Shown one piece after another: positions 51,607 through 62,710 of a DNA stretch of 64,000 nucleotides (its first letter is position 1; the number at the start of each line of letters is the position of its first letter). The stretch comes from Gambelia wislizenii (taxonomy: Eukaryota; Chordata; Lepidosauria; Squamata; Crotaphytidae). The DNA lies in assembly GCA_030847615.1 (NCBI GenBank), contig JAUMIR010000005.1, forward strand, positions 112,931,116 to 112,995,115. The letters are read 5' to 3'. The translations under genes were made by a program, and so were the position numbers. Below the pieces are notes generated by a model. That model worked only from the letters and a program-made list of their open reading frames with translations, was not told the origin of the DNA and did not search any database.

Positions 51607-51854
51607 TCCCTTTTGACACCTTTCACTTTACACACTAGTGACGAGGCCCAGCCTCTTTGCCAACTCCTCATGGCTTCCTGCTGGAAGGGATTTTGTGACA
51701 TTGTCCTCAGATGGACAGTACTTCAGACACAAGACACCTTCCTTCCTGTATTAACCACTTCACATTTTGGTAGTGTACCGCAATGTAATTGGTCCTGCAG
51801 TTCAGATTTTCTGCTTCTGCCATAGCTATGCAGGCTTGTGAGTCCTCAAGCACC

Positions 51855-53247
51855 TCAACAGGCATTTGGCATGGCTCCCCAAGGTCTGCGAGCATCTACC
51901 TTACCCACTGTACCTTCACTTGCCATCTCAGACAAGGCTGCAAATTCAGCTTCAGTGGTACTAATGGCCACACAGTTCTGCTTTCTTGATATCAACACTA
52001 TGGGGCTCTCTGTATACCTGACCACCAACCTGGTCACTGACTGTCTGAAGTCTTGACAACAAAAGAGTTGTCCACATAGCACTCCAGAGTCACCTGACTT
52101 CCTGTCAGCTTCAAATGCATGTCCCTAGTCTCTCCCTTTGAGAAATCTAACTACCCTCTTCAGGGCTACCCAATCCACCCTCCTTGTCTTTGAGACCCTT
52201 CTGCAGAGCACCTCAACTGCAAAACTGATGTCAGGCCATGTGTTGTTTGCAATAAACAACAGACTGGCCCCCACTAAGTGGTATAAGTCTGGCCTCTCAA
52301 ATTCCTGTTCTGCCTCCAAGTTCACAAAATCAGTGGTCATTGGTTTCCTGATCACTTTTGCCTCACTAAGCTCACACGTGGCCACAAGACTGTCAATTTT
52401 CTTCTGCTGGATTAGGAAAAATTCTCCAAGATCGGTTTTTTTCTACCTCTACTCCTAGATAACATCTCAGGCTGCCCAAGTCCTTCAACTTGAACTGGTT
52501 TTCTAACTCCACCTGCACTTTCTTGACATCACTGGCACTCTTTGCTGCCACACAAAAGTCATCCACATAGATAACTAGCATGACAGAACTATCACCTGCC
52601 CCCTTGTTGTATACACTCCTTGTGACACTCCTTGTGTAACGAAGTGACACCAAAACTTGGTGTATGTTCTTGTTCCAGCAACATGTGCTTTGTTTCGAGC
52701 CATAGAGTGCTTTGCATAACAAGTACACCTTGCTCTCACTTACACTGTCCTACCCTGGGGCCTGTTCCATGAACACTGTCTCTTAAAGATCAGCATTCAG
52801 GTATGTTGTTTTAAAGTCAAAGTGTTGCACAACCATCTACCTCCTGGCTGCTACAGCTAACACTAACCTAAGACTTTCTGGCTTTGCTGTGGGCAAAAAG
52901 GTTTTGTCAAAATTGGTGTAGTGGTCCTGCAAAAAGCCTTTCTCAACCAAGCGTGCTTTATACTTTTGTGTCCCACCAGGCATGTCCTTCAGCTTGTACA
53001 CCTACCTGCAACCAACAACGTTTTGGTCTTTGGACCTCTTTACTACCTGGAACACTTTCCTCTCAACTAGTGACTCAAACCCAGAATCCATGGCTGAGTT
53101 CCACTTCTCCTGCTCTTCCTCAGGAAGTTTTAGGAGATCCTGAAAACTTGCAAGCTCCTTTGCCATGACATTGCATAGCCTGGCTTCCTGAACAACAAAT
53201 CTGTCAGAAGCCTTTCTGACCCTCATTGACCTTCTGGGGATGAGCAC
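51855..53247 (-). pseudogene. Copia reverse transcriptase and RNase H
   Basis: Minus-strand pieces: EEQEKWNSAMDSGFESLVER (53080-53140), the start of the copia RT domain; QHFDFKTTYLNADL (about 52785-52830), the first catalytic Asp block; YLLCKALYGSKQSTCCWN and the active site VIYVDDFCVAAKS (52555-52595); LGSLRCYLGVEVEKN; then WPDISFAVEVLCRRV (52210-52260); and the RNase H block ISTTEAEFAALSE (51930-51970). Stops and shifts at about 52740-53000, 52390 and 52090 break the frame. The active-site residues survive but no continuous protein is possible. Confidence 0.9.
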
Positions 53248-53593
53248 CTAGTTCTGCCTGACTCATCCTCACTTGCACTGCTGCTGCAGGTTCAATGCTT
53301 TTTTGTGGTGGTGTGTGTGTTAGAGTGGCAAGGGGAGTGTCAGGCTTTTCTTCCTCTGCCTCCCCTTCATTATAAGGTATTACCACTCCTCCATTTGTGG
53401 GACTTTTGGGAGTTATTGGGAGTTATTTGGGAGCATCCATCCCCAAGGGAACAAACACCTCCTGATTGCAATGCAATCTGTCACAACCTGAATGCATTTC
53501 AAAGTTTGCACTCCTGGAAAACACCATCTTTCCAGGATGGAGAGAAAACACATACTTATTACCCTCATAGTCTGGGAAACACAGCCTCTTAGT

Positions 53594-54363
53594 TTAAGGT
53601 TGCCCAGAATTCCTTAGGTTCGGGTGAATCAGTTCATTTGCATACTGTCCAAAAACCCTCAAGTGCTTGAGGTTTGGTGCTCTACCATACAATAGATAAT
53701 ATGGGGTCTGGTTGACGCTAGACGTCCACGGTCTATTTAAATGGTAAACAGCCATCTTCACTGCCTCCCCCCACAGCCCAACTGGGGCTATGCATCTTCC
53801 ATCATGCACTCCATCATGCACTTCAACATCCCAGTTTTCCCTTCTGCAAGCCCATCCTCCCCTGGAGATGCTGGGTTTGTGGTCTTGTGTCTAATGCCTC
53901 TCCTACGCATCCAGGTCTGCAGACTGTTGGATAAGAATTCCCCTCCCCTATCCGTCACTAGACTTGAAACCTTATGAGAAGGAAATTCATGTTCCACCAC
54001 ATTCACCAACTCACAGATCCTGTCTGCAGCCTGATTTTTTTCGTTTAGTAAGTATACGTAGGTGTACATAGTGTGTCTGTCCACTATCACAAATAAATAG
54101 TGATTACCTCCTTCAGTGGGTTTATAGGGGCCTAGACAATCAGCATAGACAACTTCAAAGGGTCTCTTGGTGGCACATTGGGTCTTTTTGGCAATAGGGA
54201 AAGCCTTCACCTTAACTTTCCTGCACACTGCACATTCTAAGAACCTTGGGCAGTGTTTCATGCTTAAACCAGGGCACATTTTTGCTAGCTGCTTTAACTC
54301 TTTGTAACTAGCATGTACCATTAGCCTGCAGTTGTAATGTACACACTGATCATGTAGGGACAT
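53594..54363 (-). pseudogene. Copia integrase
   Basis: It starts with a zinc-binding pre-integrase piece (VHYNCRLMVHASYKELKQLA ... CAVCRKVK). The catalytic core follows: first Asp in VVYADCLGPYKP, second Asp in SLVTDRGGEFLS, and Glu in GEDGLAEGK, where the usual NGLAER has become DGLAEG. The frame then shifts near 53800, and the downstream core continues as WGEAVKMAVYHLNRPW and YYLLYGRAPNLKHLRVFG. Its role was inserting element cDNA with a 5-bp stagger, matching the flanks. Confidence 0.88.
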
Positions 54364-55414
54364 TGTCTGCAGGGTTCACATTTTTCAACTTCCCTTTAGG
54401 CAACATGTAATACAACCCATATTTCTTTATCCCTTTTGCACAGATATTATTCATGCTATGCCTTTCTGTTAATGTACAGTGTTCCCCCTCAAATATCACT
54501 TTATAAGCATCAGTAGTCATTTGGGACACACTTAATATACAATTCTCTAGTTCGTTAACACATAACATATTTTCAAAATCTTTACCAAAAGATGGCACAA
54601 ATGCAGTTCCCATTTTCTGCACCTTGATGGGAGCACCATCTGCAAGGATAATATTGGTTACTGAATCATTTTTGACATTGCTTAACAACTGTAAGTCATT
54701 AACCATATTGTGCATGTCCCCACTATCAAGTAAACAAATTCTTTCCTCAGTACCATCAGGATGGTGCTGTGCTATGAAGGCATGGCTAGAATCCTGAGAG
54801 GATGTACCCCTCCTATCCAGTGCAGGCATCTTACAATCCTTCTGAAAATGTCCAGGCTTTTTGCATCCAAAACAGCATTTCATGTAGCTGCAGGCTCCCT
54901 CCTCCACTGGTGCCTCTGTTTCAGTGCTCTCCTGATTGTGTCTGGTAATTTGTGGCTGTTTATACCCCTCCATCCAGGAATCAAAATGCTTGCATTAGAC
55001 TTCTTCAAGAATATGCCCAGCTACCAGGTCTACAGACAAATCACTCCATATCATCTTTGAGAGGCAGGATGAATTCTGATCAACTATTTTCAAAGCTGTC
55101 CAAAGCTGAAAGGCTCTCTTTGCTGGGGCTGCATGTATTAACTGGGAGGGGCTGAGCGATAAAAGAATTGCAGGTCTAGCCTTCTGGCCTGCTAGTCTAA
55201 ATGCTACTATTTCATCTTCTGAACCCTCTGGGATCACATTTTCTTTCTCCAACACATGCCACAAATTGTCTTTAATTAATAAAATTCTCCATGTATAAAC
55301 TCCATGCTGAATAATTTCCATCAGCCAGCTTTTCAAAGATGAGACTATTATCTGCCATTCTGCTGAATGAGTCAACAATTCTCCAGCTATGAAAACACAA
55401 ACAACTGGCAGCAC
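54350..55414 (-). pseudogene. Copia Gag and protease
   Basis: The Gag part at 54995-55414 has the copia capsid pattern (LLIKDNLWHVLE, ARPAILLSLSPSQLIHA, AFQLWTALKI). The next frame (54350-54973) has a zinc knuckle CFGCKKPGHFQKDC (C-x2-C-x4-H-x4-C) and then ICLLDSGDMHNMVN, the retropepsin-like aspartic protease site (D-S-G) in copia context. A break between 54974 and 54994 separates the two. Confidence 0.85.
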
Positions 55415-55566
55415 TTCAAGGTTACTTGAAGATATTAAAGGGCCTGGCTGAAAATTAACTGTTTCTCAGCCAACTAGCCAAAAACACTCAAAACAAAAGA
55501 GTTTCTGGGAAGTTTTCTAGGTGCACCTTATCTAATCTGAGATCAATCAGCTGGGCCTATAACCAC

Positions 55567-55939
55567 TGTCAGGGGATGATAGGACACACACTCCCCAGAA
55601 TAAGCCAAAAAACTATCTCAGCAAACTCAGTAGCAACCCATTCCTGAGAATACTCACACACAGAGTGTTTGATGTCCAAATAAGCAGGAGGCACTTTTAT
55701 CTTCAAAGTCAAACAGTTGTAATATGTACAAATATGTACAATTGAAGGAGAAACTGCTTCAGCAGGCCTCAGCATTCACAGGAAGAGAAGGTAGTGAGCT
55801 CTGTTCTGAGCTCTCTTATGTATATCTACAGGACATTGCCCCCTAGTGGTCTGACTAGGCATGACTTGGTAGTTCATGCAGCATGATTCAGCAGTTGTTC
55901 AGCCATTTTATAATGGAGTTCAGTCTCTAACTCCTGACA
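55567..55939 (-). repeat. Copia LTR (5' LTR of minus-strand element)
   Basis: 373 bp, homologous to 51026-51447 but without the microsatellite expansions. Apart from those, several substitutions and small indels separate the pair (for example acactcaatccctgg against acacacactccccag). The insertion is therefore much older than the Ngaro-type element. Confidence 0.9.
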
Positions 55940-56142
55940 TTGAAGACTAAGTAAAGCTAGAAGCCGACAGATATATTTTGAAGGACTTCTTTTGAAGGAC
56001 TAAGTAAGCAGAAGATGGTTAGAGGAAGTTGTTGAAATAGAGGAAAGATATTTTGGAGGAAATTGAAAGAAGAGGAAAGAGTTGGAAGAGAGGAGGTATA
56101 GAATTGAAAGAAGGAAAAGATATTTGAATCCCGTAAAGTAAA

Positions 56143-57085
56143 TATGGCATCTGGTGTGAGAAGCGATGATGACATGATACATATAACAACCAAGGAAGAA
56201 GATCCTCAATGGAAGAAAGCACTCCCCATTATGTGAAGAAACTGATGGATGAAATCTGGGTATTCAGAAAATAAATGAGAATAAATCTAGAAGATAGGAA
56301 CACAAAATTTAATGCATTACACTTCCTACTGGTACAGACAAAGATGGAAGTTAAAGTGAATAAAGAGGATATTCAATGGTGGAAAAGAGAAAATAAATAA
56401 ATAAAAATAAATAAAATAAAAATTAAATAAAAAATCAAGAGAAGGAGTTGGAGCTCAAAAAATTAAGAGATCAAGTAGCGTTAGCAGAAGCAAGAGAAAA
56501 GGAGGCTTGGCTGAGAATACAAGGTGTGAAAGAATAACCTGTGGAGAATATAAGGGACAGAATGGTATCGTAGTTAGCCAAGAACTTGGACTTGGATGAG
56601 GAAATGGTGGAGATAGAACTGGACAGTGTTTATTGAGTAAATTCAGAGTATGCAAAAATGAATAGATTACCCAGAGATATAATAATTCAGTGTGTTATAA
56701 AGAATTTTAGAGATATTGTCCTGGGAATGCATTTTAGTAAAGGAATCTGGATGGATGGTAAATTGAAAAATATTATGAAGGAAATCCCAGAAGTCTGAGA
56801 ATGTGAAAGGAGTATAACTTCTTGGTTGAGATCTTTAAAAAGGAAAGAATCACATTCAGTTGGAATAAATTGGACGGTGTTCATTTTGTGTCTAAGAACG
56901 AAAGACATAAGATAGACTCAGTTGAAAAAGCCAAGTACTTCATCAGAAGAAATAAATCAGAGTTCGGAGTGAGCAGAAGCAAACAAGCAGAAGATACAGA
57001 GGTGGCGGAAGAGGACTATAAGGTGGGTGAAAATAAAGTAATTGAAGAAAAAGATGGAAAAGAAGATAGGAAGAAGGTGAAATGA
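56143..57085 (+). pseudogene. L1 ORF1 (second L1)
   Basis: Begins ATGGCATCTGGTGTGAGAAG (MASGVRS), like the ORF1 start at 43029. A decayed coiled coil follows (charged, Lys/Glu-rich, 56280-56520), then the RNA-binding piece MNRLPRDIIIQCVIKNFRDI (56658-56720), a SWNKLDGVHF piece, and an acidic, lysine-rich C-terminal tail to 57085. There are several stops. Confidence 0.72.
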
Positions 57086-57455
57086 AAAAAAACTGTAAAG
57101 AAGAAAGAAATTTACAGAGACAAGCCTGTTAAGATTTGAGTTTATCAGATAAAGAATAAGCTATTAGGAATGGAGTTGGTATAGCAAGAGAGAAGACGGA
57201 GAAAGAAGGGGGTATTAGTAGAAAAGGAGTAGCAATATAGAAAGGATTTATTATGAATGTTTTTGATAGAATAGTAGGTAAGGAGAGGTGGGAAGTGGGA
57301 ACTACAAGGAGGAAAGAGAAAAGTCATATAGTAATACAGAATTTTCAAATAATATTAGAGGTAGAGAAAAGAGACAAGATTATTTAATATTGTTTGAAGG
57401 GAATACAGGAAGTTGTATTGTTGTATTGCATTGATTGACTATTTAAAACATACAA

Positions 57456-59515
57456 ATGGATAATAAAATTTTAACATGGAATGTAGAAGGGTTAAATTCT
57501 GGAAAGAAACAGGAGATAATATATCAATATATTAAGAAAATTCATGCAGACATTAATTGTTTTCAAAAGGTGAGGAAAAAATATGCCCACTTACTAACTC
57601 AAAAAAATTTAGGGAAAGAAGTTGTATCCCTAGGTGATACTAATTAAAATGGCATGCCTAATGTATATAAAAGACAATCTACAACCAAAATTAATCTTGG
57701 TAAATAATAAAGGAAGATTTGTAGTGGTAGAAGTAAATAAAAAGGAGAACAGAATGGTGGTGATTGTAATTTATGCTGCAATAAGTGAAAAGATATATTG
57801 TACAAAGAATTAAAGATAAGTTAACACAATTAGATTATAAAAATTGGTTTACTGGGTGACTTTAATGGGGTTGTGAACACATAATTGGATAAGTTTTTGG
57901 ACCAAAAAATTATTTTAAAAAAACAAGGTAAATCAAGAAAGGATTGTTTCAATTTGGTAGAAGAACTATAACTGGAAGATACATGTAGAGAAAAAAACAA
58001 TGATAAAAAATTACTTACTTTTTTTCAGCTGTCCATAAATCTTTGTTCAGCATAGATATGATTTGGATCTCAAAAGAACTGACTAGTTGCAGAAAGAAAA
58101 CTGAAATTTTAGCAAAAGGATTGATAGACCACAATCCGGTAGTAGTGTATTTTAGAGGACGGAGACAGAATTATAGAGGGAAATTAAATGAGAGGTTAAT
58201 ATATAAAGAGGATATAGTGAAGGAGTGCAAACATAAGTTTAAGGAATATTCTGAACTAAATTTGGACAATGGGGTGGAAAATAATGTTGTTTGGGAAGCG
58301 GTCAAAGCAGTTATAAGGGGAATATTTACAGAGATGAATATAAATTGGAAAAAGAGGAGAGCAGAAAAATGGATAAACTTAATGGAGAAATAAAAGAAAA
58401 GGAATTGGAGCTTGTTAAGGAACCTTTGAGTAAAAAGATACTTAATCATTTGAAAATACTATGAGAACAATTAAAATTGTTCTCATAGTATTTTAGTAAT
58501 TGATGAGCTTAAATTGAAATTAGATTATATAAAACAAAAATATTATGAGGAAGCTAACAAACCTGGTAGATGGTTGGCATATAGATTGAGGAAAGAAAAG
58601 GTTTTAAAAATAATTAAATTAAAAGTTGGGGAGAGGTGGATCACTAAAGAACTGGAAATACAGAAATTATTTCAAAATTATTTCACATCATTATATAAAA
58701 GAGAAGAACCAGTATTACATGATTTGAAAAACTATATCCAAAACCAGAATATTATAAAAATATCCCCAAAACATAGAGAGGAACTAAATAAAGAGATTAC
58801 CTTGGAAGAAATTTTAGAAGCAATTAAAAAAACTAAATTAGGAAAGTTGCCTGGTCCAGACAAACTAACAACACTTTATTACAAAAAAATTTCTGAAGTT
58901 TTTATTCAACCATTTCAACTGATTATTAATGAGGTCTTGCAAAACAAATCAATCTCAAAAAGCTTGGGGGAGGACAATATAGTGTTATTACCTAAAGAAA
59001 ATCGAGACCCAATGAATATTAAAAATTATAGGCCTATCTCTCTTTTAAATGAGTTCTACAAAATATTTGCATCAATTTTGGCTAATAGAGTGAAGAAATA
59101 TATTCATGAATATGTGGGAGGGGATCAGAATGGTTTTACCCCTAAAAGGCAAATTAGAGATAATAGAAGGATGGTAATTAATGTTATAGAATATTGGAAT
59201 TAACATATTGAAAATAAAGGAGCATTAATTTTTCTTGACACAGAGAAAGCTTTTGATAATTTGAATTGGCTATTTTTGAAAAAAGTAATGCAACAAATGG
59301 AATTTGGAGGTAAATTTCTTATGTGAATAGGCGTGATATATTCGGAGCAAAAGGCAAGATTAGTTATTAATGGAAATATAAGAGAATATATCCAGATTGA
59401 GAAAGGAACTAGACAAGGATGTCCCCTATCCCCATTGTTGTTTATATTGGCATTGGAAGTACTAAATTTAGAGATCAGGGAGGATAAAGAAATTAGAGGG
59501 GTAAAATCATGTCCT
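57456..59515 (+). pseudogene. L1 ORF2, endonuclease and part of RT (second L1)
   Basis: Starts MDNKILTWNVEGLNS at 57456. Endonuclease pieces are broken: VTGDFNG-like GDFNGVVNT near 57858, SIDMIWISKEL at 58048, and KGLIDHNPVVVYF at 58112 with the conserved DHNP. RT follows at 58514-59203: LGKLPGPDKLTTLYYKK, NYRPISLLNEFYKIFASILA and NGFTPKRQIRDNRRM. Then FLDTEKAFDNLNWLF and KGTRQGCPLSPLLFILALEV follow in shifted frames. The YADD site and everything downstream are missing. A 20-bp-arm hairpin lies at 58453-58494. Confidence 0.82.
58453..58494. repeat. Perfect 20-bp-arm hairpin within L1 ORF2
   Basis: aaaatactatgagaacaatt (58453-58472), two A, then its exact reverse complement (58475-58494). The left arm fits L1 coding sequence, and L1-like sequence (VIDELKLKLDYIKQKYYEE-type) resumes after the right arm. 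The right arm therefore looks like an extra templated inverted copy. Confidence 0.85.
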
Positions 59516-59934
59516 TTGATTTTGAGTAATGTTTTGGGAAGCATGGAATTTTAATCCAGTTGAAAATCTTCTGCTGCAGATTTTGAATGCCGAAGAGATA
59601 CATCCTGAATTAGTTGATACTATAGCTTGTGGTGTTGTTTGATTCACACAATCAGATGTTCATGTCATTCTATTTGACAGACACAATGAAAAAGTACTTT
59701 TGAGTATAGAGCGGAAATGTTTGTGTGTGGGCATGTCTACTTAGAAGAAAACACTGGTTTTTTTAAATTTCTGTAAGGCACATTGAGTTCAGTAGAGCTT
59801 ATTCCCCTGTACTATGTCTAGAAATAACCCACTGCTGAGGGGAGAAGGAAAGTGGAAGAATATCTAGCTTTGATTCATAAAGAAAATCCCAAGTAGGAAA
59901 GTGTAACTATGGCTGATCTAAATAGGTGTAGGTC
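59516..59934. other. Unrecognised sequence
   Basis: No gene or repeat that I can name. It separates the truncated L1 from the BovB remnant. Confidence 0.5.
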
Positions 59935-60138
59935 ATTACATGACTAAGTAGAAAAAAAGATGATGGAAACAATACACTGAAGAACTATATAAAAGAGTTG
60001 AAAGGATGACAGGTTCATTCAAAGAAGAACTATTTGAAGATGTACCTACTATTTTAAAAGGTGAAGTGGAATCTGCACTCAGAGCACTTAGGAGAAATAA
60101 ATCACCAGGAACAGATGGCATAGCAATAGAGCTGCTTC

Positions 60139-60741
60139 CACCTACAAAGGAAATTTTCAGACAGGAATGAAAAAAAAACATTCCCATCTTGAAATTTCTT
60201 CTCCTGCCCCTCTCCCATTCCTGTAACACCCCAAAATAAGAAGTTTTCAAACCTGCCTTTTTTGTGCGTCATTCCTTTGGTAGGGCAGCCCAGGAGTGAA
60301 AGGAGCTCCAACAGACCTGCTTTCACTTTCTGGATTTAAATCCTGGCTGCTATTGCGAGAAGATGAGAGTGCAGGAAATTCAAAGTTTAAAGCAAAAATA
60401 AAAGACAAAAAGTTACACCAAGCACCTAAACATACTTAAAAACTTTACAAGTAACCTGGGGAGGGAACAAAAAAGTGTGTCACTTACCTCGATGTCCTGA
60501 TCTCACCTGGAAGTGTTCTGACACGGAACTCCTAGTGATGCTGGCATTGCACCAGCATAACGGCACCATTACAATTACAGAAATGGAATGGGGGATTAAT
60601 TGCCAGCTTAGCCCATCAATAAAAAGAAGCGCTGGTGTAATGACAGCTGAATGTGAGCATGACGACATGGGAATGACGCTGTATGAAATGCAGGCCCTTA
60701 CCGATCTCCTGGTATCATTACCATGTCATATTTAGAGTGTC
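60139..60741. mobile_element. ~600-bp unidentified insertion in BovB
   Basis: BovB coding homology stops after ELLP and resumes at about 60745 (LTKICQQIWK region). Between lie 600 bp unrelated to any LINE here, with an A run at 60168-60176. I found neither terminal repeats nor a target duplication, so a transposon is only the most likely explanation. Confidence 0.4.
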
Positions 60742-61612
60742 TGATAATCTCCAAAACCTACTCCAGTTCTAACTAAAATCTGTCAACAAATATGGAAAAT
60801 GAAACAATGGCCCACAGTTTGGAAATGCTCAATATACATTCCAATCCCAAAGAAAGGGGACACCAGGGATTATTACATTAATCTCACATGCAATCAAAGT
60901 GATGCTCAAAACTTACAACAAAGACTTTTACCATATTTGGGGTGAAAAAAGCCAGTTGTCCAAATCAGGTTCAGGAAAAGAAGAGGCACTAAGGATCATA
61001 TTGCAAACATATGTTGGATAAAGATGTGTGCCAAATAATTTTTGAAGAAAATTGGTCTGTGCTTTATAGATTATAATAAAGCCTTTGATTGTACAGATCA
61101 CAAAAAACTATGGATCAGTCTTAAAGAAATGGGTGTGCCACAACATTTGAATGTCGTAGTGCAGAACCTCTACTCAGGACTAGAGGCTACCATCAGGACA
61201 GAATGCAGAGAAACAGAATGGTTTCCAAATGGTAAAGGGGTCAAACAAGGCATTTTATTACCCTGTCTGTTTAACTTTCATACTGAATGTATCATATGTA
61301 AAGCAAGATTAGACTCAGAGGAAGAAGGTGTGAAAATTGGGGGAAGAGACACCAACAATTTAAGATATGCAGATGATGCCATACTATAAACAGAAAATAG
61401 CAAAGACTTGGAACAATTACTGAAGAAGTAAAAGAAGATTGTGCAAAGGCAGGTTTACAGTTGAACATTATGAGAACAGAAATAATGACTACATATGATT
61501 TACATAATTTTAAAGTAGACAGTAAAGAAATTGAAATAGTTCATGATTTTCAATACCTTGGCTCAGTCATGAATCAGAATGGAGACTGAAGTCAAGACAT
61601 CAGAGGAAAACT

Positions 61613-62168
61613 AGGGGCTTGTCTACACTGGCCAGAATGCTCCATGTTCTGGCCAGAGTATTCCAGCCCCAGGCCCATGGTGTCCCCCCCCCCGCCATTA
61701 CCTCTCCTTCCATTACCTCTCTGTGGTAACAGAGGGATGTCTGCACACCCACAGCCTTTGCATGAGCCAGTGCTTCTCTTCCTCATGCTGGTCACATCTT
61801 CCAAGGCAAGGAATAAGGCACCTGGCCATGGTCATATGACTGGTCCCTTCTGGTGACCTCAGCAGATGTGATGTGCATGACCCAGGTGTGAAGTGGCTGT
61901 GCCAGGCACCACACAGGCCATGTGTGCAGACACCCTTCATTGTGGTAATGGAACTCAACATTTTTTCTGGAAGAATTGCAGCAAATGGTGAGGGCTTTTT
62001 TTAACTACATGTCTGCTCCATTTTAAAAGTTATTTGCCCTGGGTTCTCATTGGAACTGCCCATACATCATCTGGACAGGTTGGACTGGAAATAGGGCCAA
62101 ACCCTTGCATCATCTGGACAGCCAGGTGCAGGAATGGGGGAAGGCCATTTTATTTGGCATGTGTACAT
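61613..62168. mobile_element. ~555-bp insertion in BovB, hAT-like start
   Basis: BovB sequence (QDIRGKL) is interrupted at ggggcttgtctacactggcc and resumes at ggacttggaagggcagct (62176 on). The left end resembles those at 19617 and 7313. The interior is GC-rich with a C run (61686-61694). No clear matching right terminus. Confidence 0.45.
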
Positions 62169-62710
62169 AAGGGTTAGGACTTGGAAGGGCAGCTATGAAA
62201 GAACTAAACAAGATCCTGAAATGTCAAGATATATCCTTGAATACAAGTCAGGATTGTTCATGCCATCATATTTCTAATTTCCATGTATGGTTGTGAAAGC
62301 TGGACAATGAGAAAAGCTGATAGGAAGAAAAATCAACTCATTTGAAATGTGGTGCTGGAGAAGAGTTATATGGATATTGTGAACTGCTAAAAAGACAAAT
62401 AAATTAGTTCTAGAGCAAATCAAGCCTCAATCCTTCAAGCTAAAATGTCTAAAGTGAGACTGTTGTACTTTGGACATATGAGAAGATATGAAAAGACAAT
62501 AATGCTCAGTAGGGTAGAAGGCAGTAAGAAAAGAGAAAGACCATATTCCAGATGGATAGATTCAATCAAGGAAACCACAGTCCTGAGTGTGCAAGACCTT
62601 GGCAGGGATGTTGATGATAGGGTGATTTGGAGGTCTCTCATTTATAGGGTTGCCATAAGTCAAGGATGACTTTAGGGCAGATAACAACAACAACAACAAC
62701 AACAGGGACA

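Larger units (their letters stand above)
51026..55939 (-). mobile_element. Ty1/copia LTR retrotransposon
   Basis: LTRs at 51026-51447 and 55567-55939 begin TGTC(A)GG and end CCTGACA, forming a 7-bp terminal inverted repeat. Flanks TTGTA (51021-51025) and TTGAA (55940-55944) look like a 5-bp target duplication with one change. Internal order on the minus strand is Gag, protease, integrase, RT, RNase H. Integrase before RT is the copia order. A purine tract (ggaggggat on the minus strand at 51448-51458) precedes the 3' LTR, and tggttataggcc one base inside the 5' LTR is the probable primer-binding site. Frames are broken, so it is inactive. Confidence 0.92.
50509..59515 (+). mobile_element. Second plus-strand L1, split by a Ty1/copia element
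   Basis: The 5' UTR lies at 50509-51025 and continues at 55940-56142 after the copia insertion. ORF1 starts at 56143, ORF2 at 57456. The copy ends within the RT domain near 59515, with no poly(A), so the 3' part was lost by deletion or rearrangement. Confidence 0.72.
59935..62710 (+). pseudogene. BovB/RTE LINE, ORF2 remnant with 3' tail and two insertions
   Basis: Blocks on the plus strand: ALRRNKSPGTDGIAIELL (60076-60138); interruption; CQQIWKMKQWPTVWKCSIYI and PIPKKGDTRDYY (60780-60880); CFIDYNKAFDCTDHKKLW, LYSGLEATIRTE, GKGVKQGILLPCLFNF and the active site LRYADDAIL (61042-61389); FQYLGSVMNQNGD; interruption; GRAAMKELNKIL (62185-62225); YGCESWTMRKADRK (62288-62330); CWRRVIWILWTAKK; and KVRLLYFGHMRRYEKTIMLS to VIWRSLIYRVAIS (62445-62660). 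The 3' end ataagtcaaggatgacttt with (CAA)n at 62682-62704 matches the SINE tails in this window. Many stops make it inactive. The endonuclease part is missing. Confidence 0.82.
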
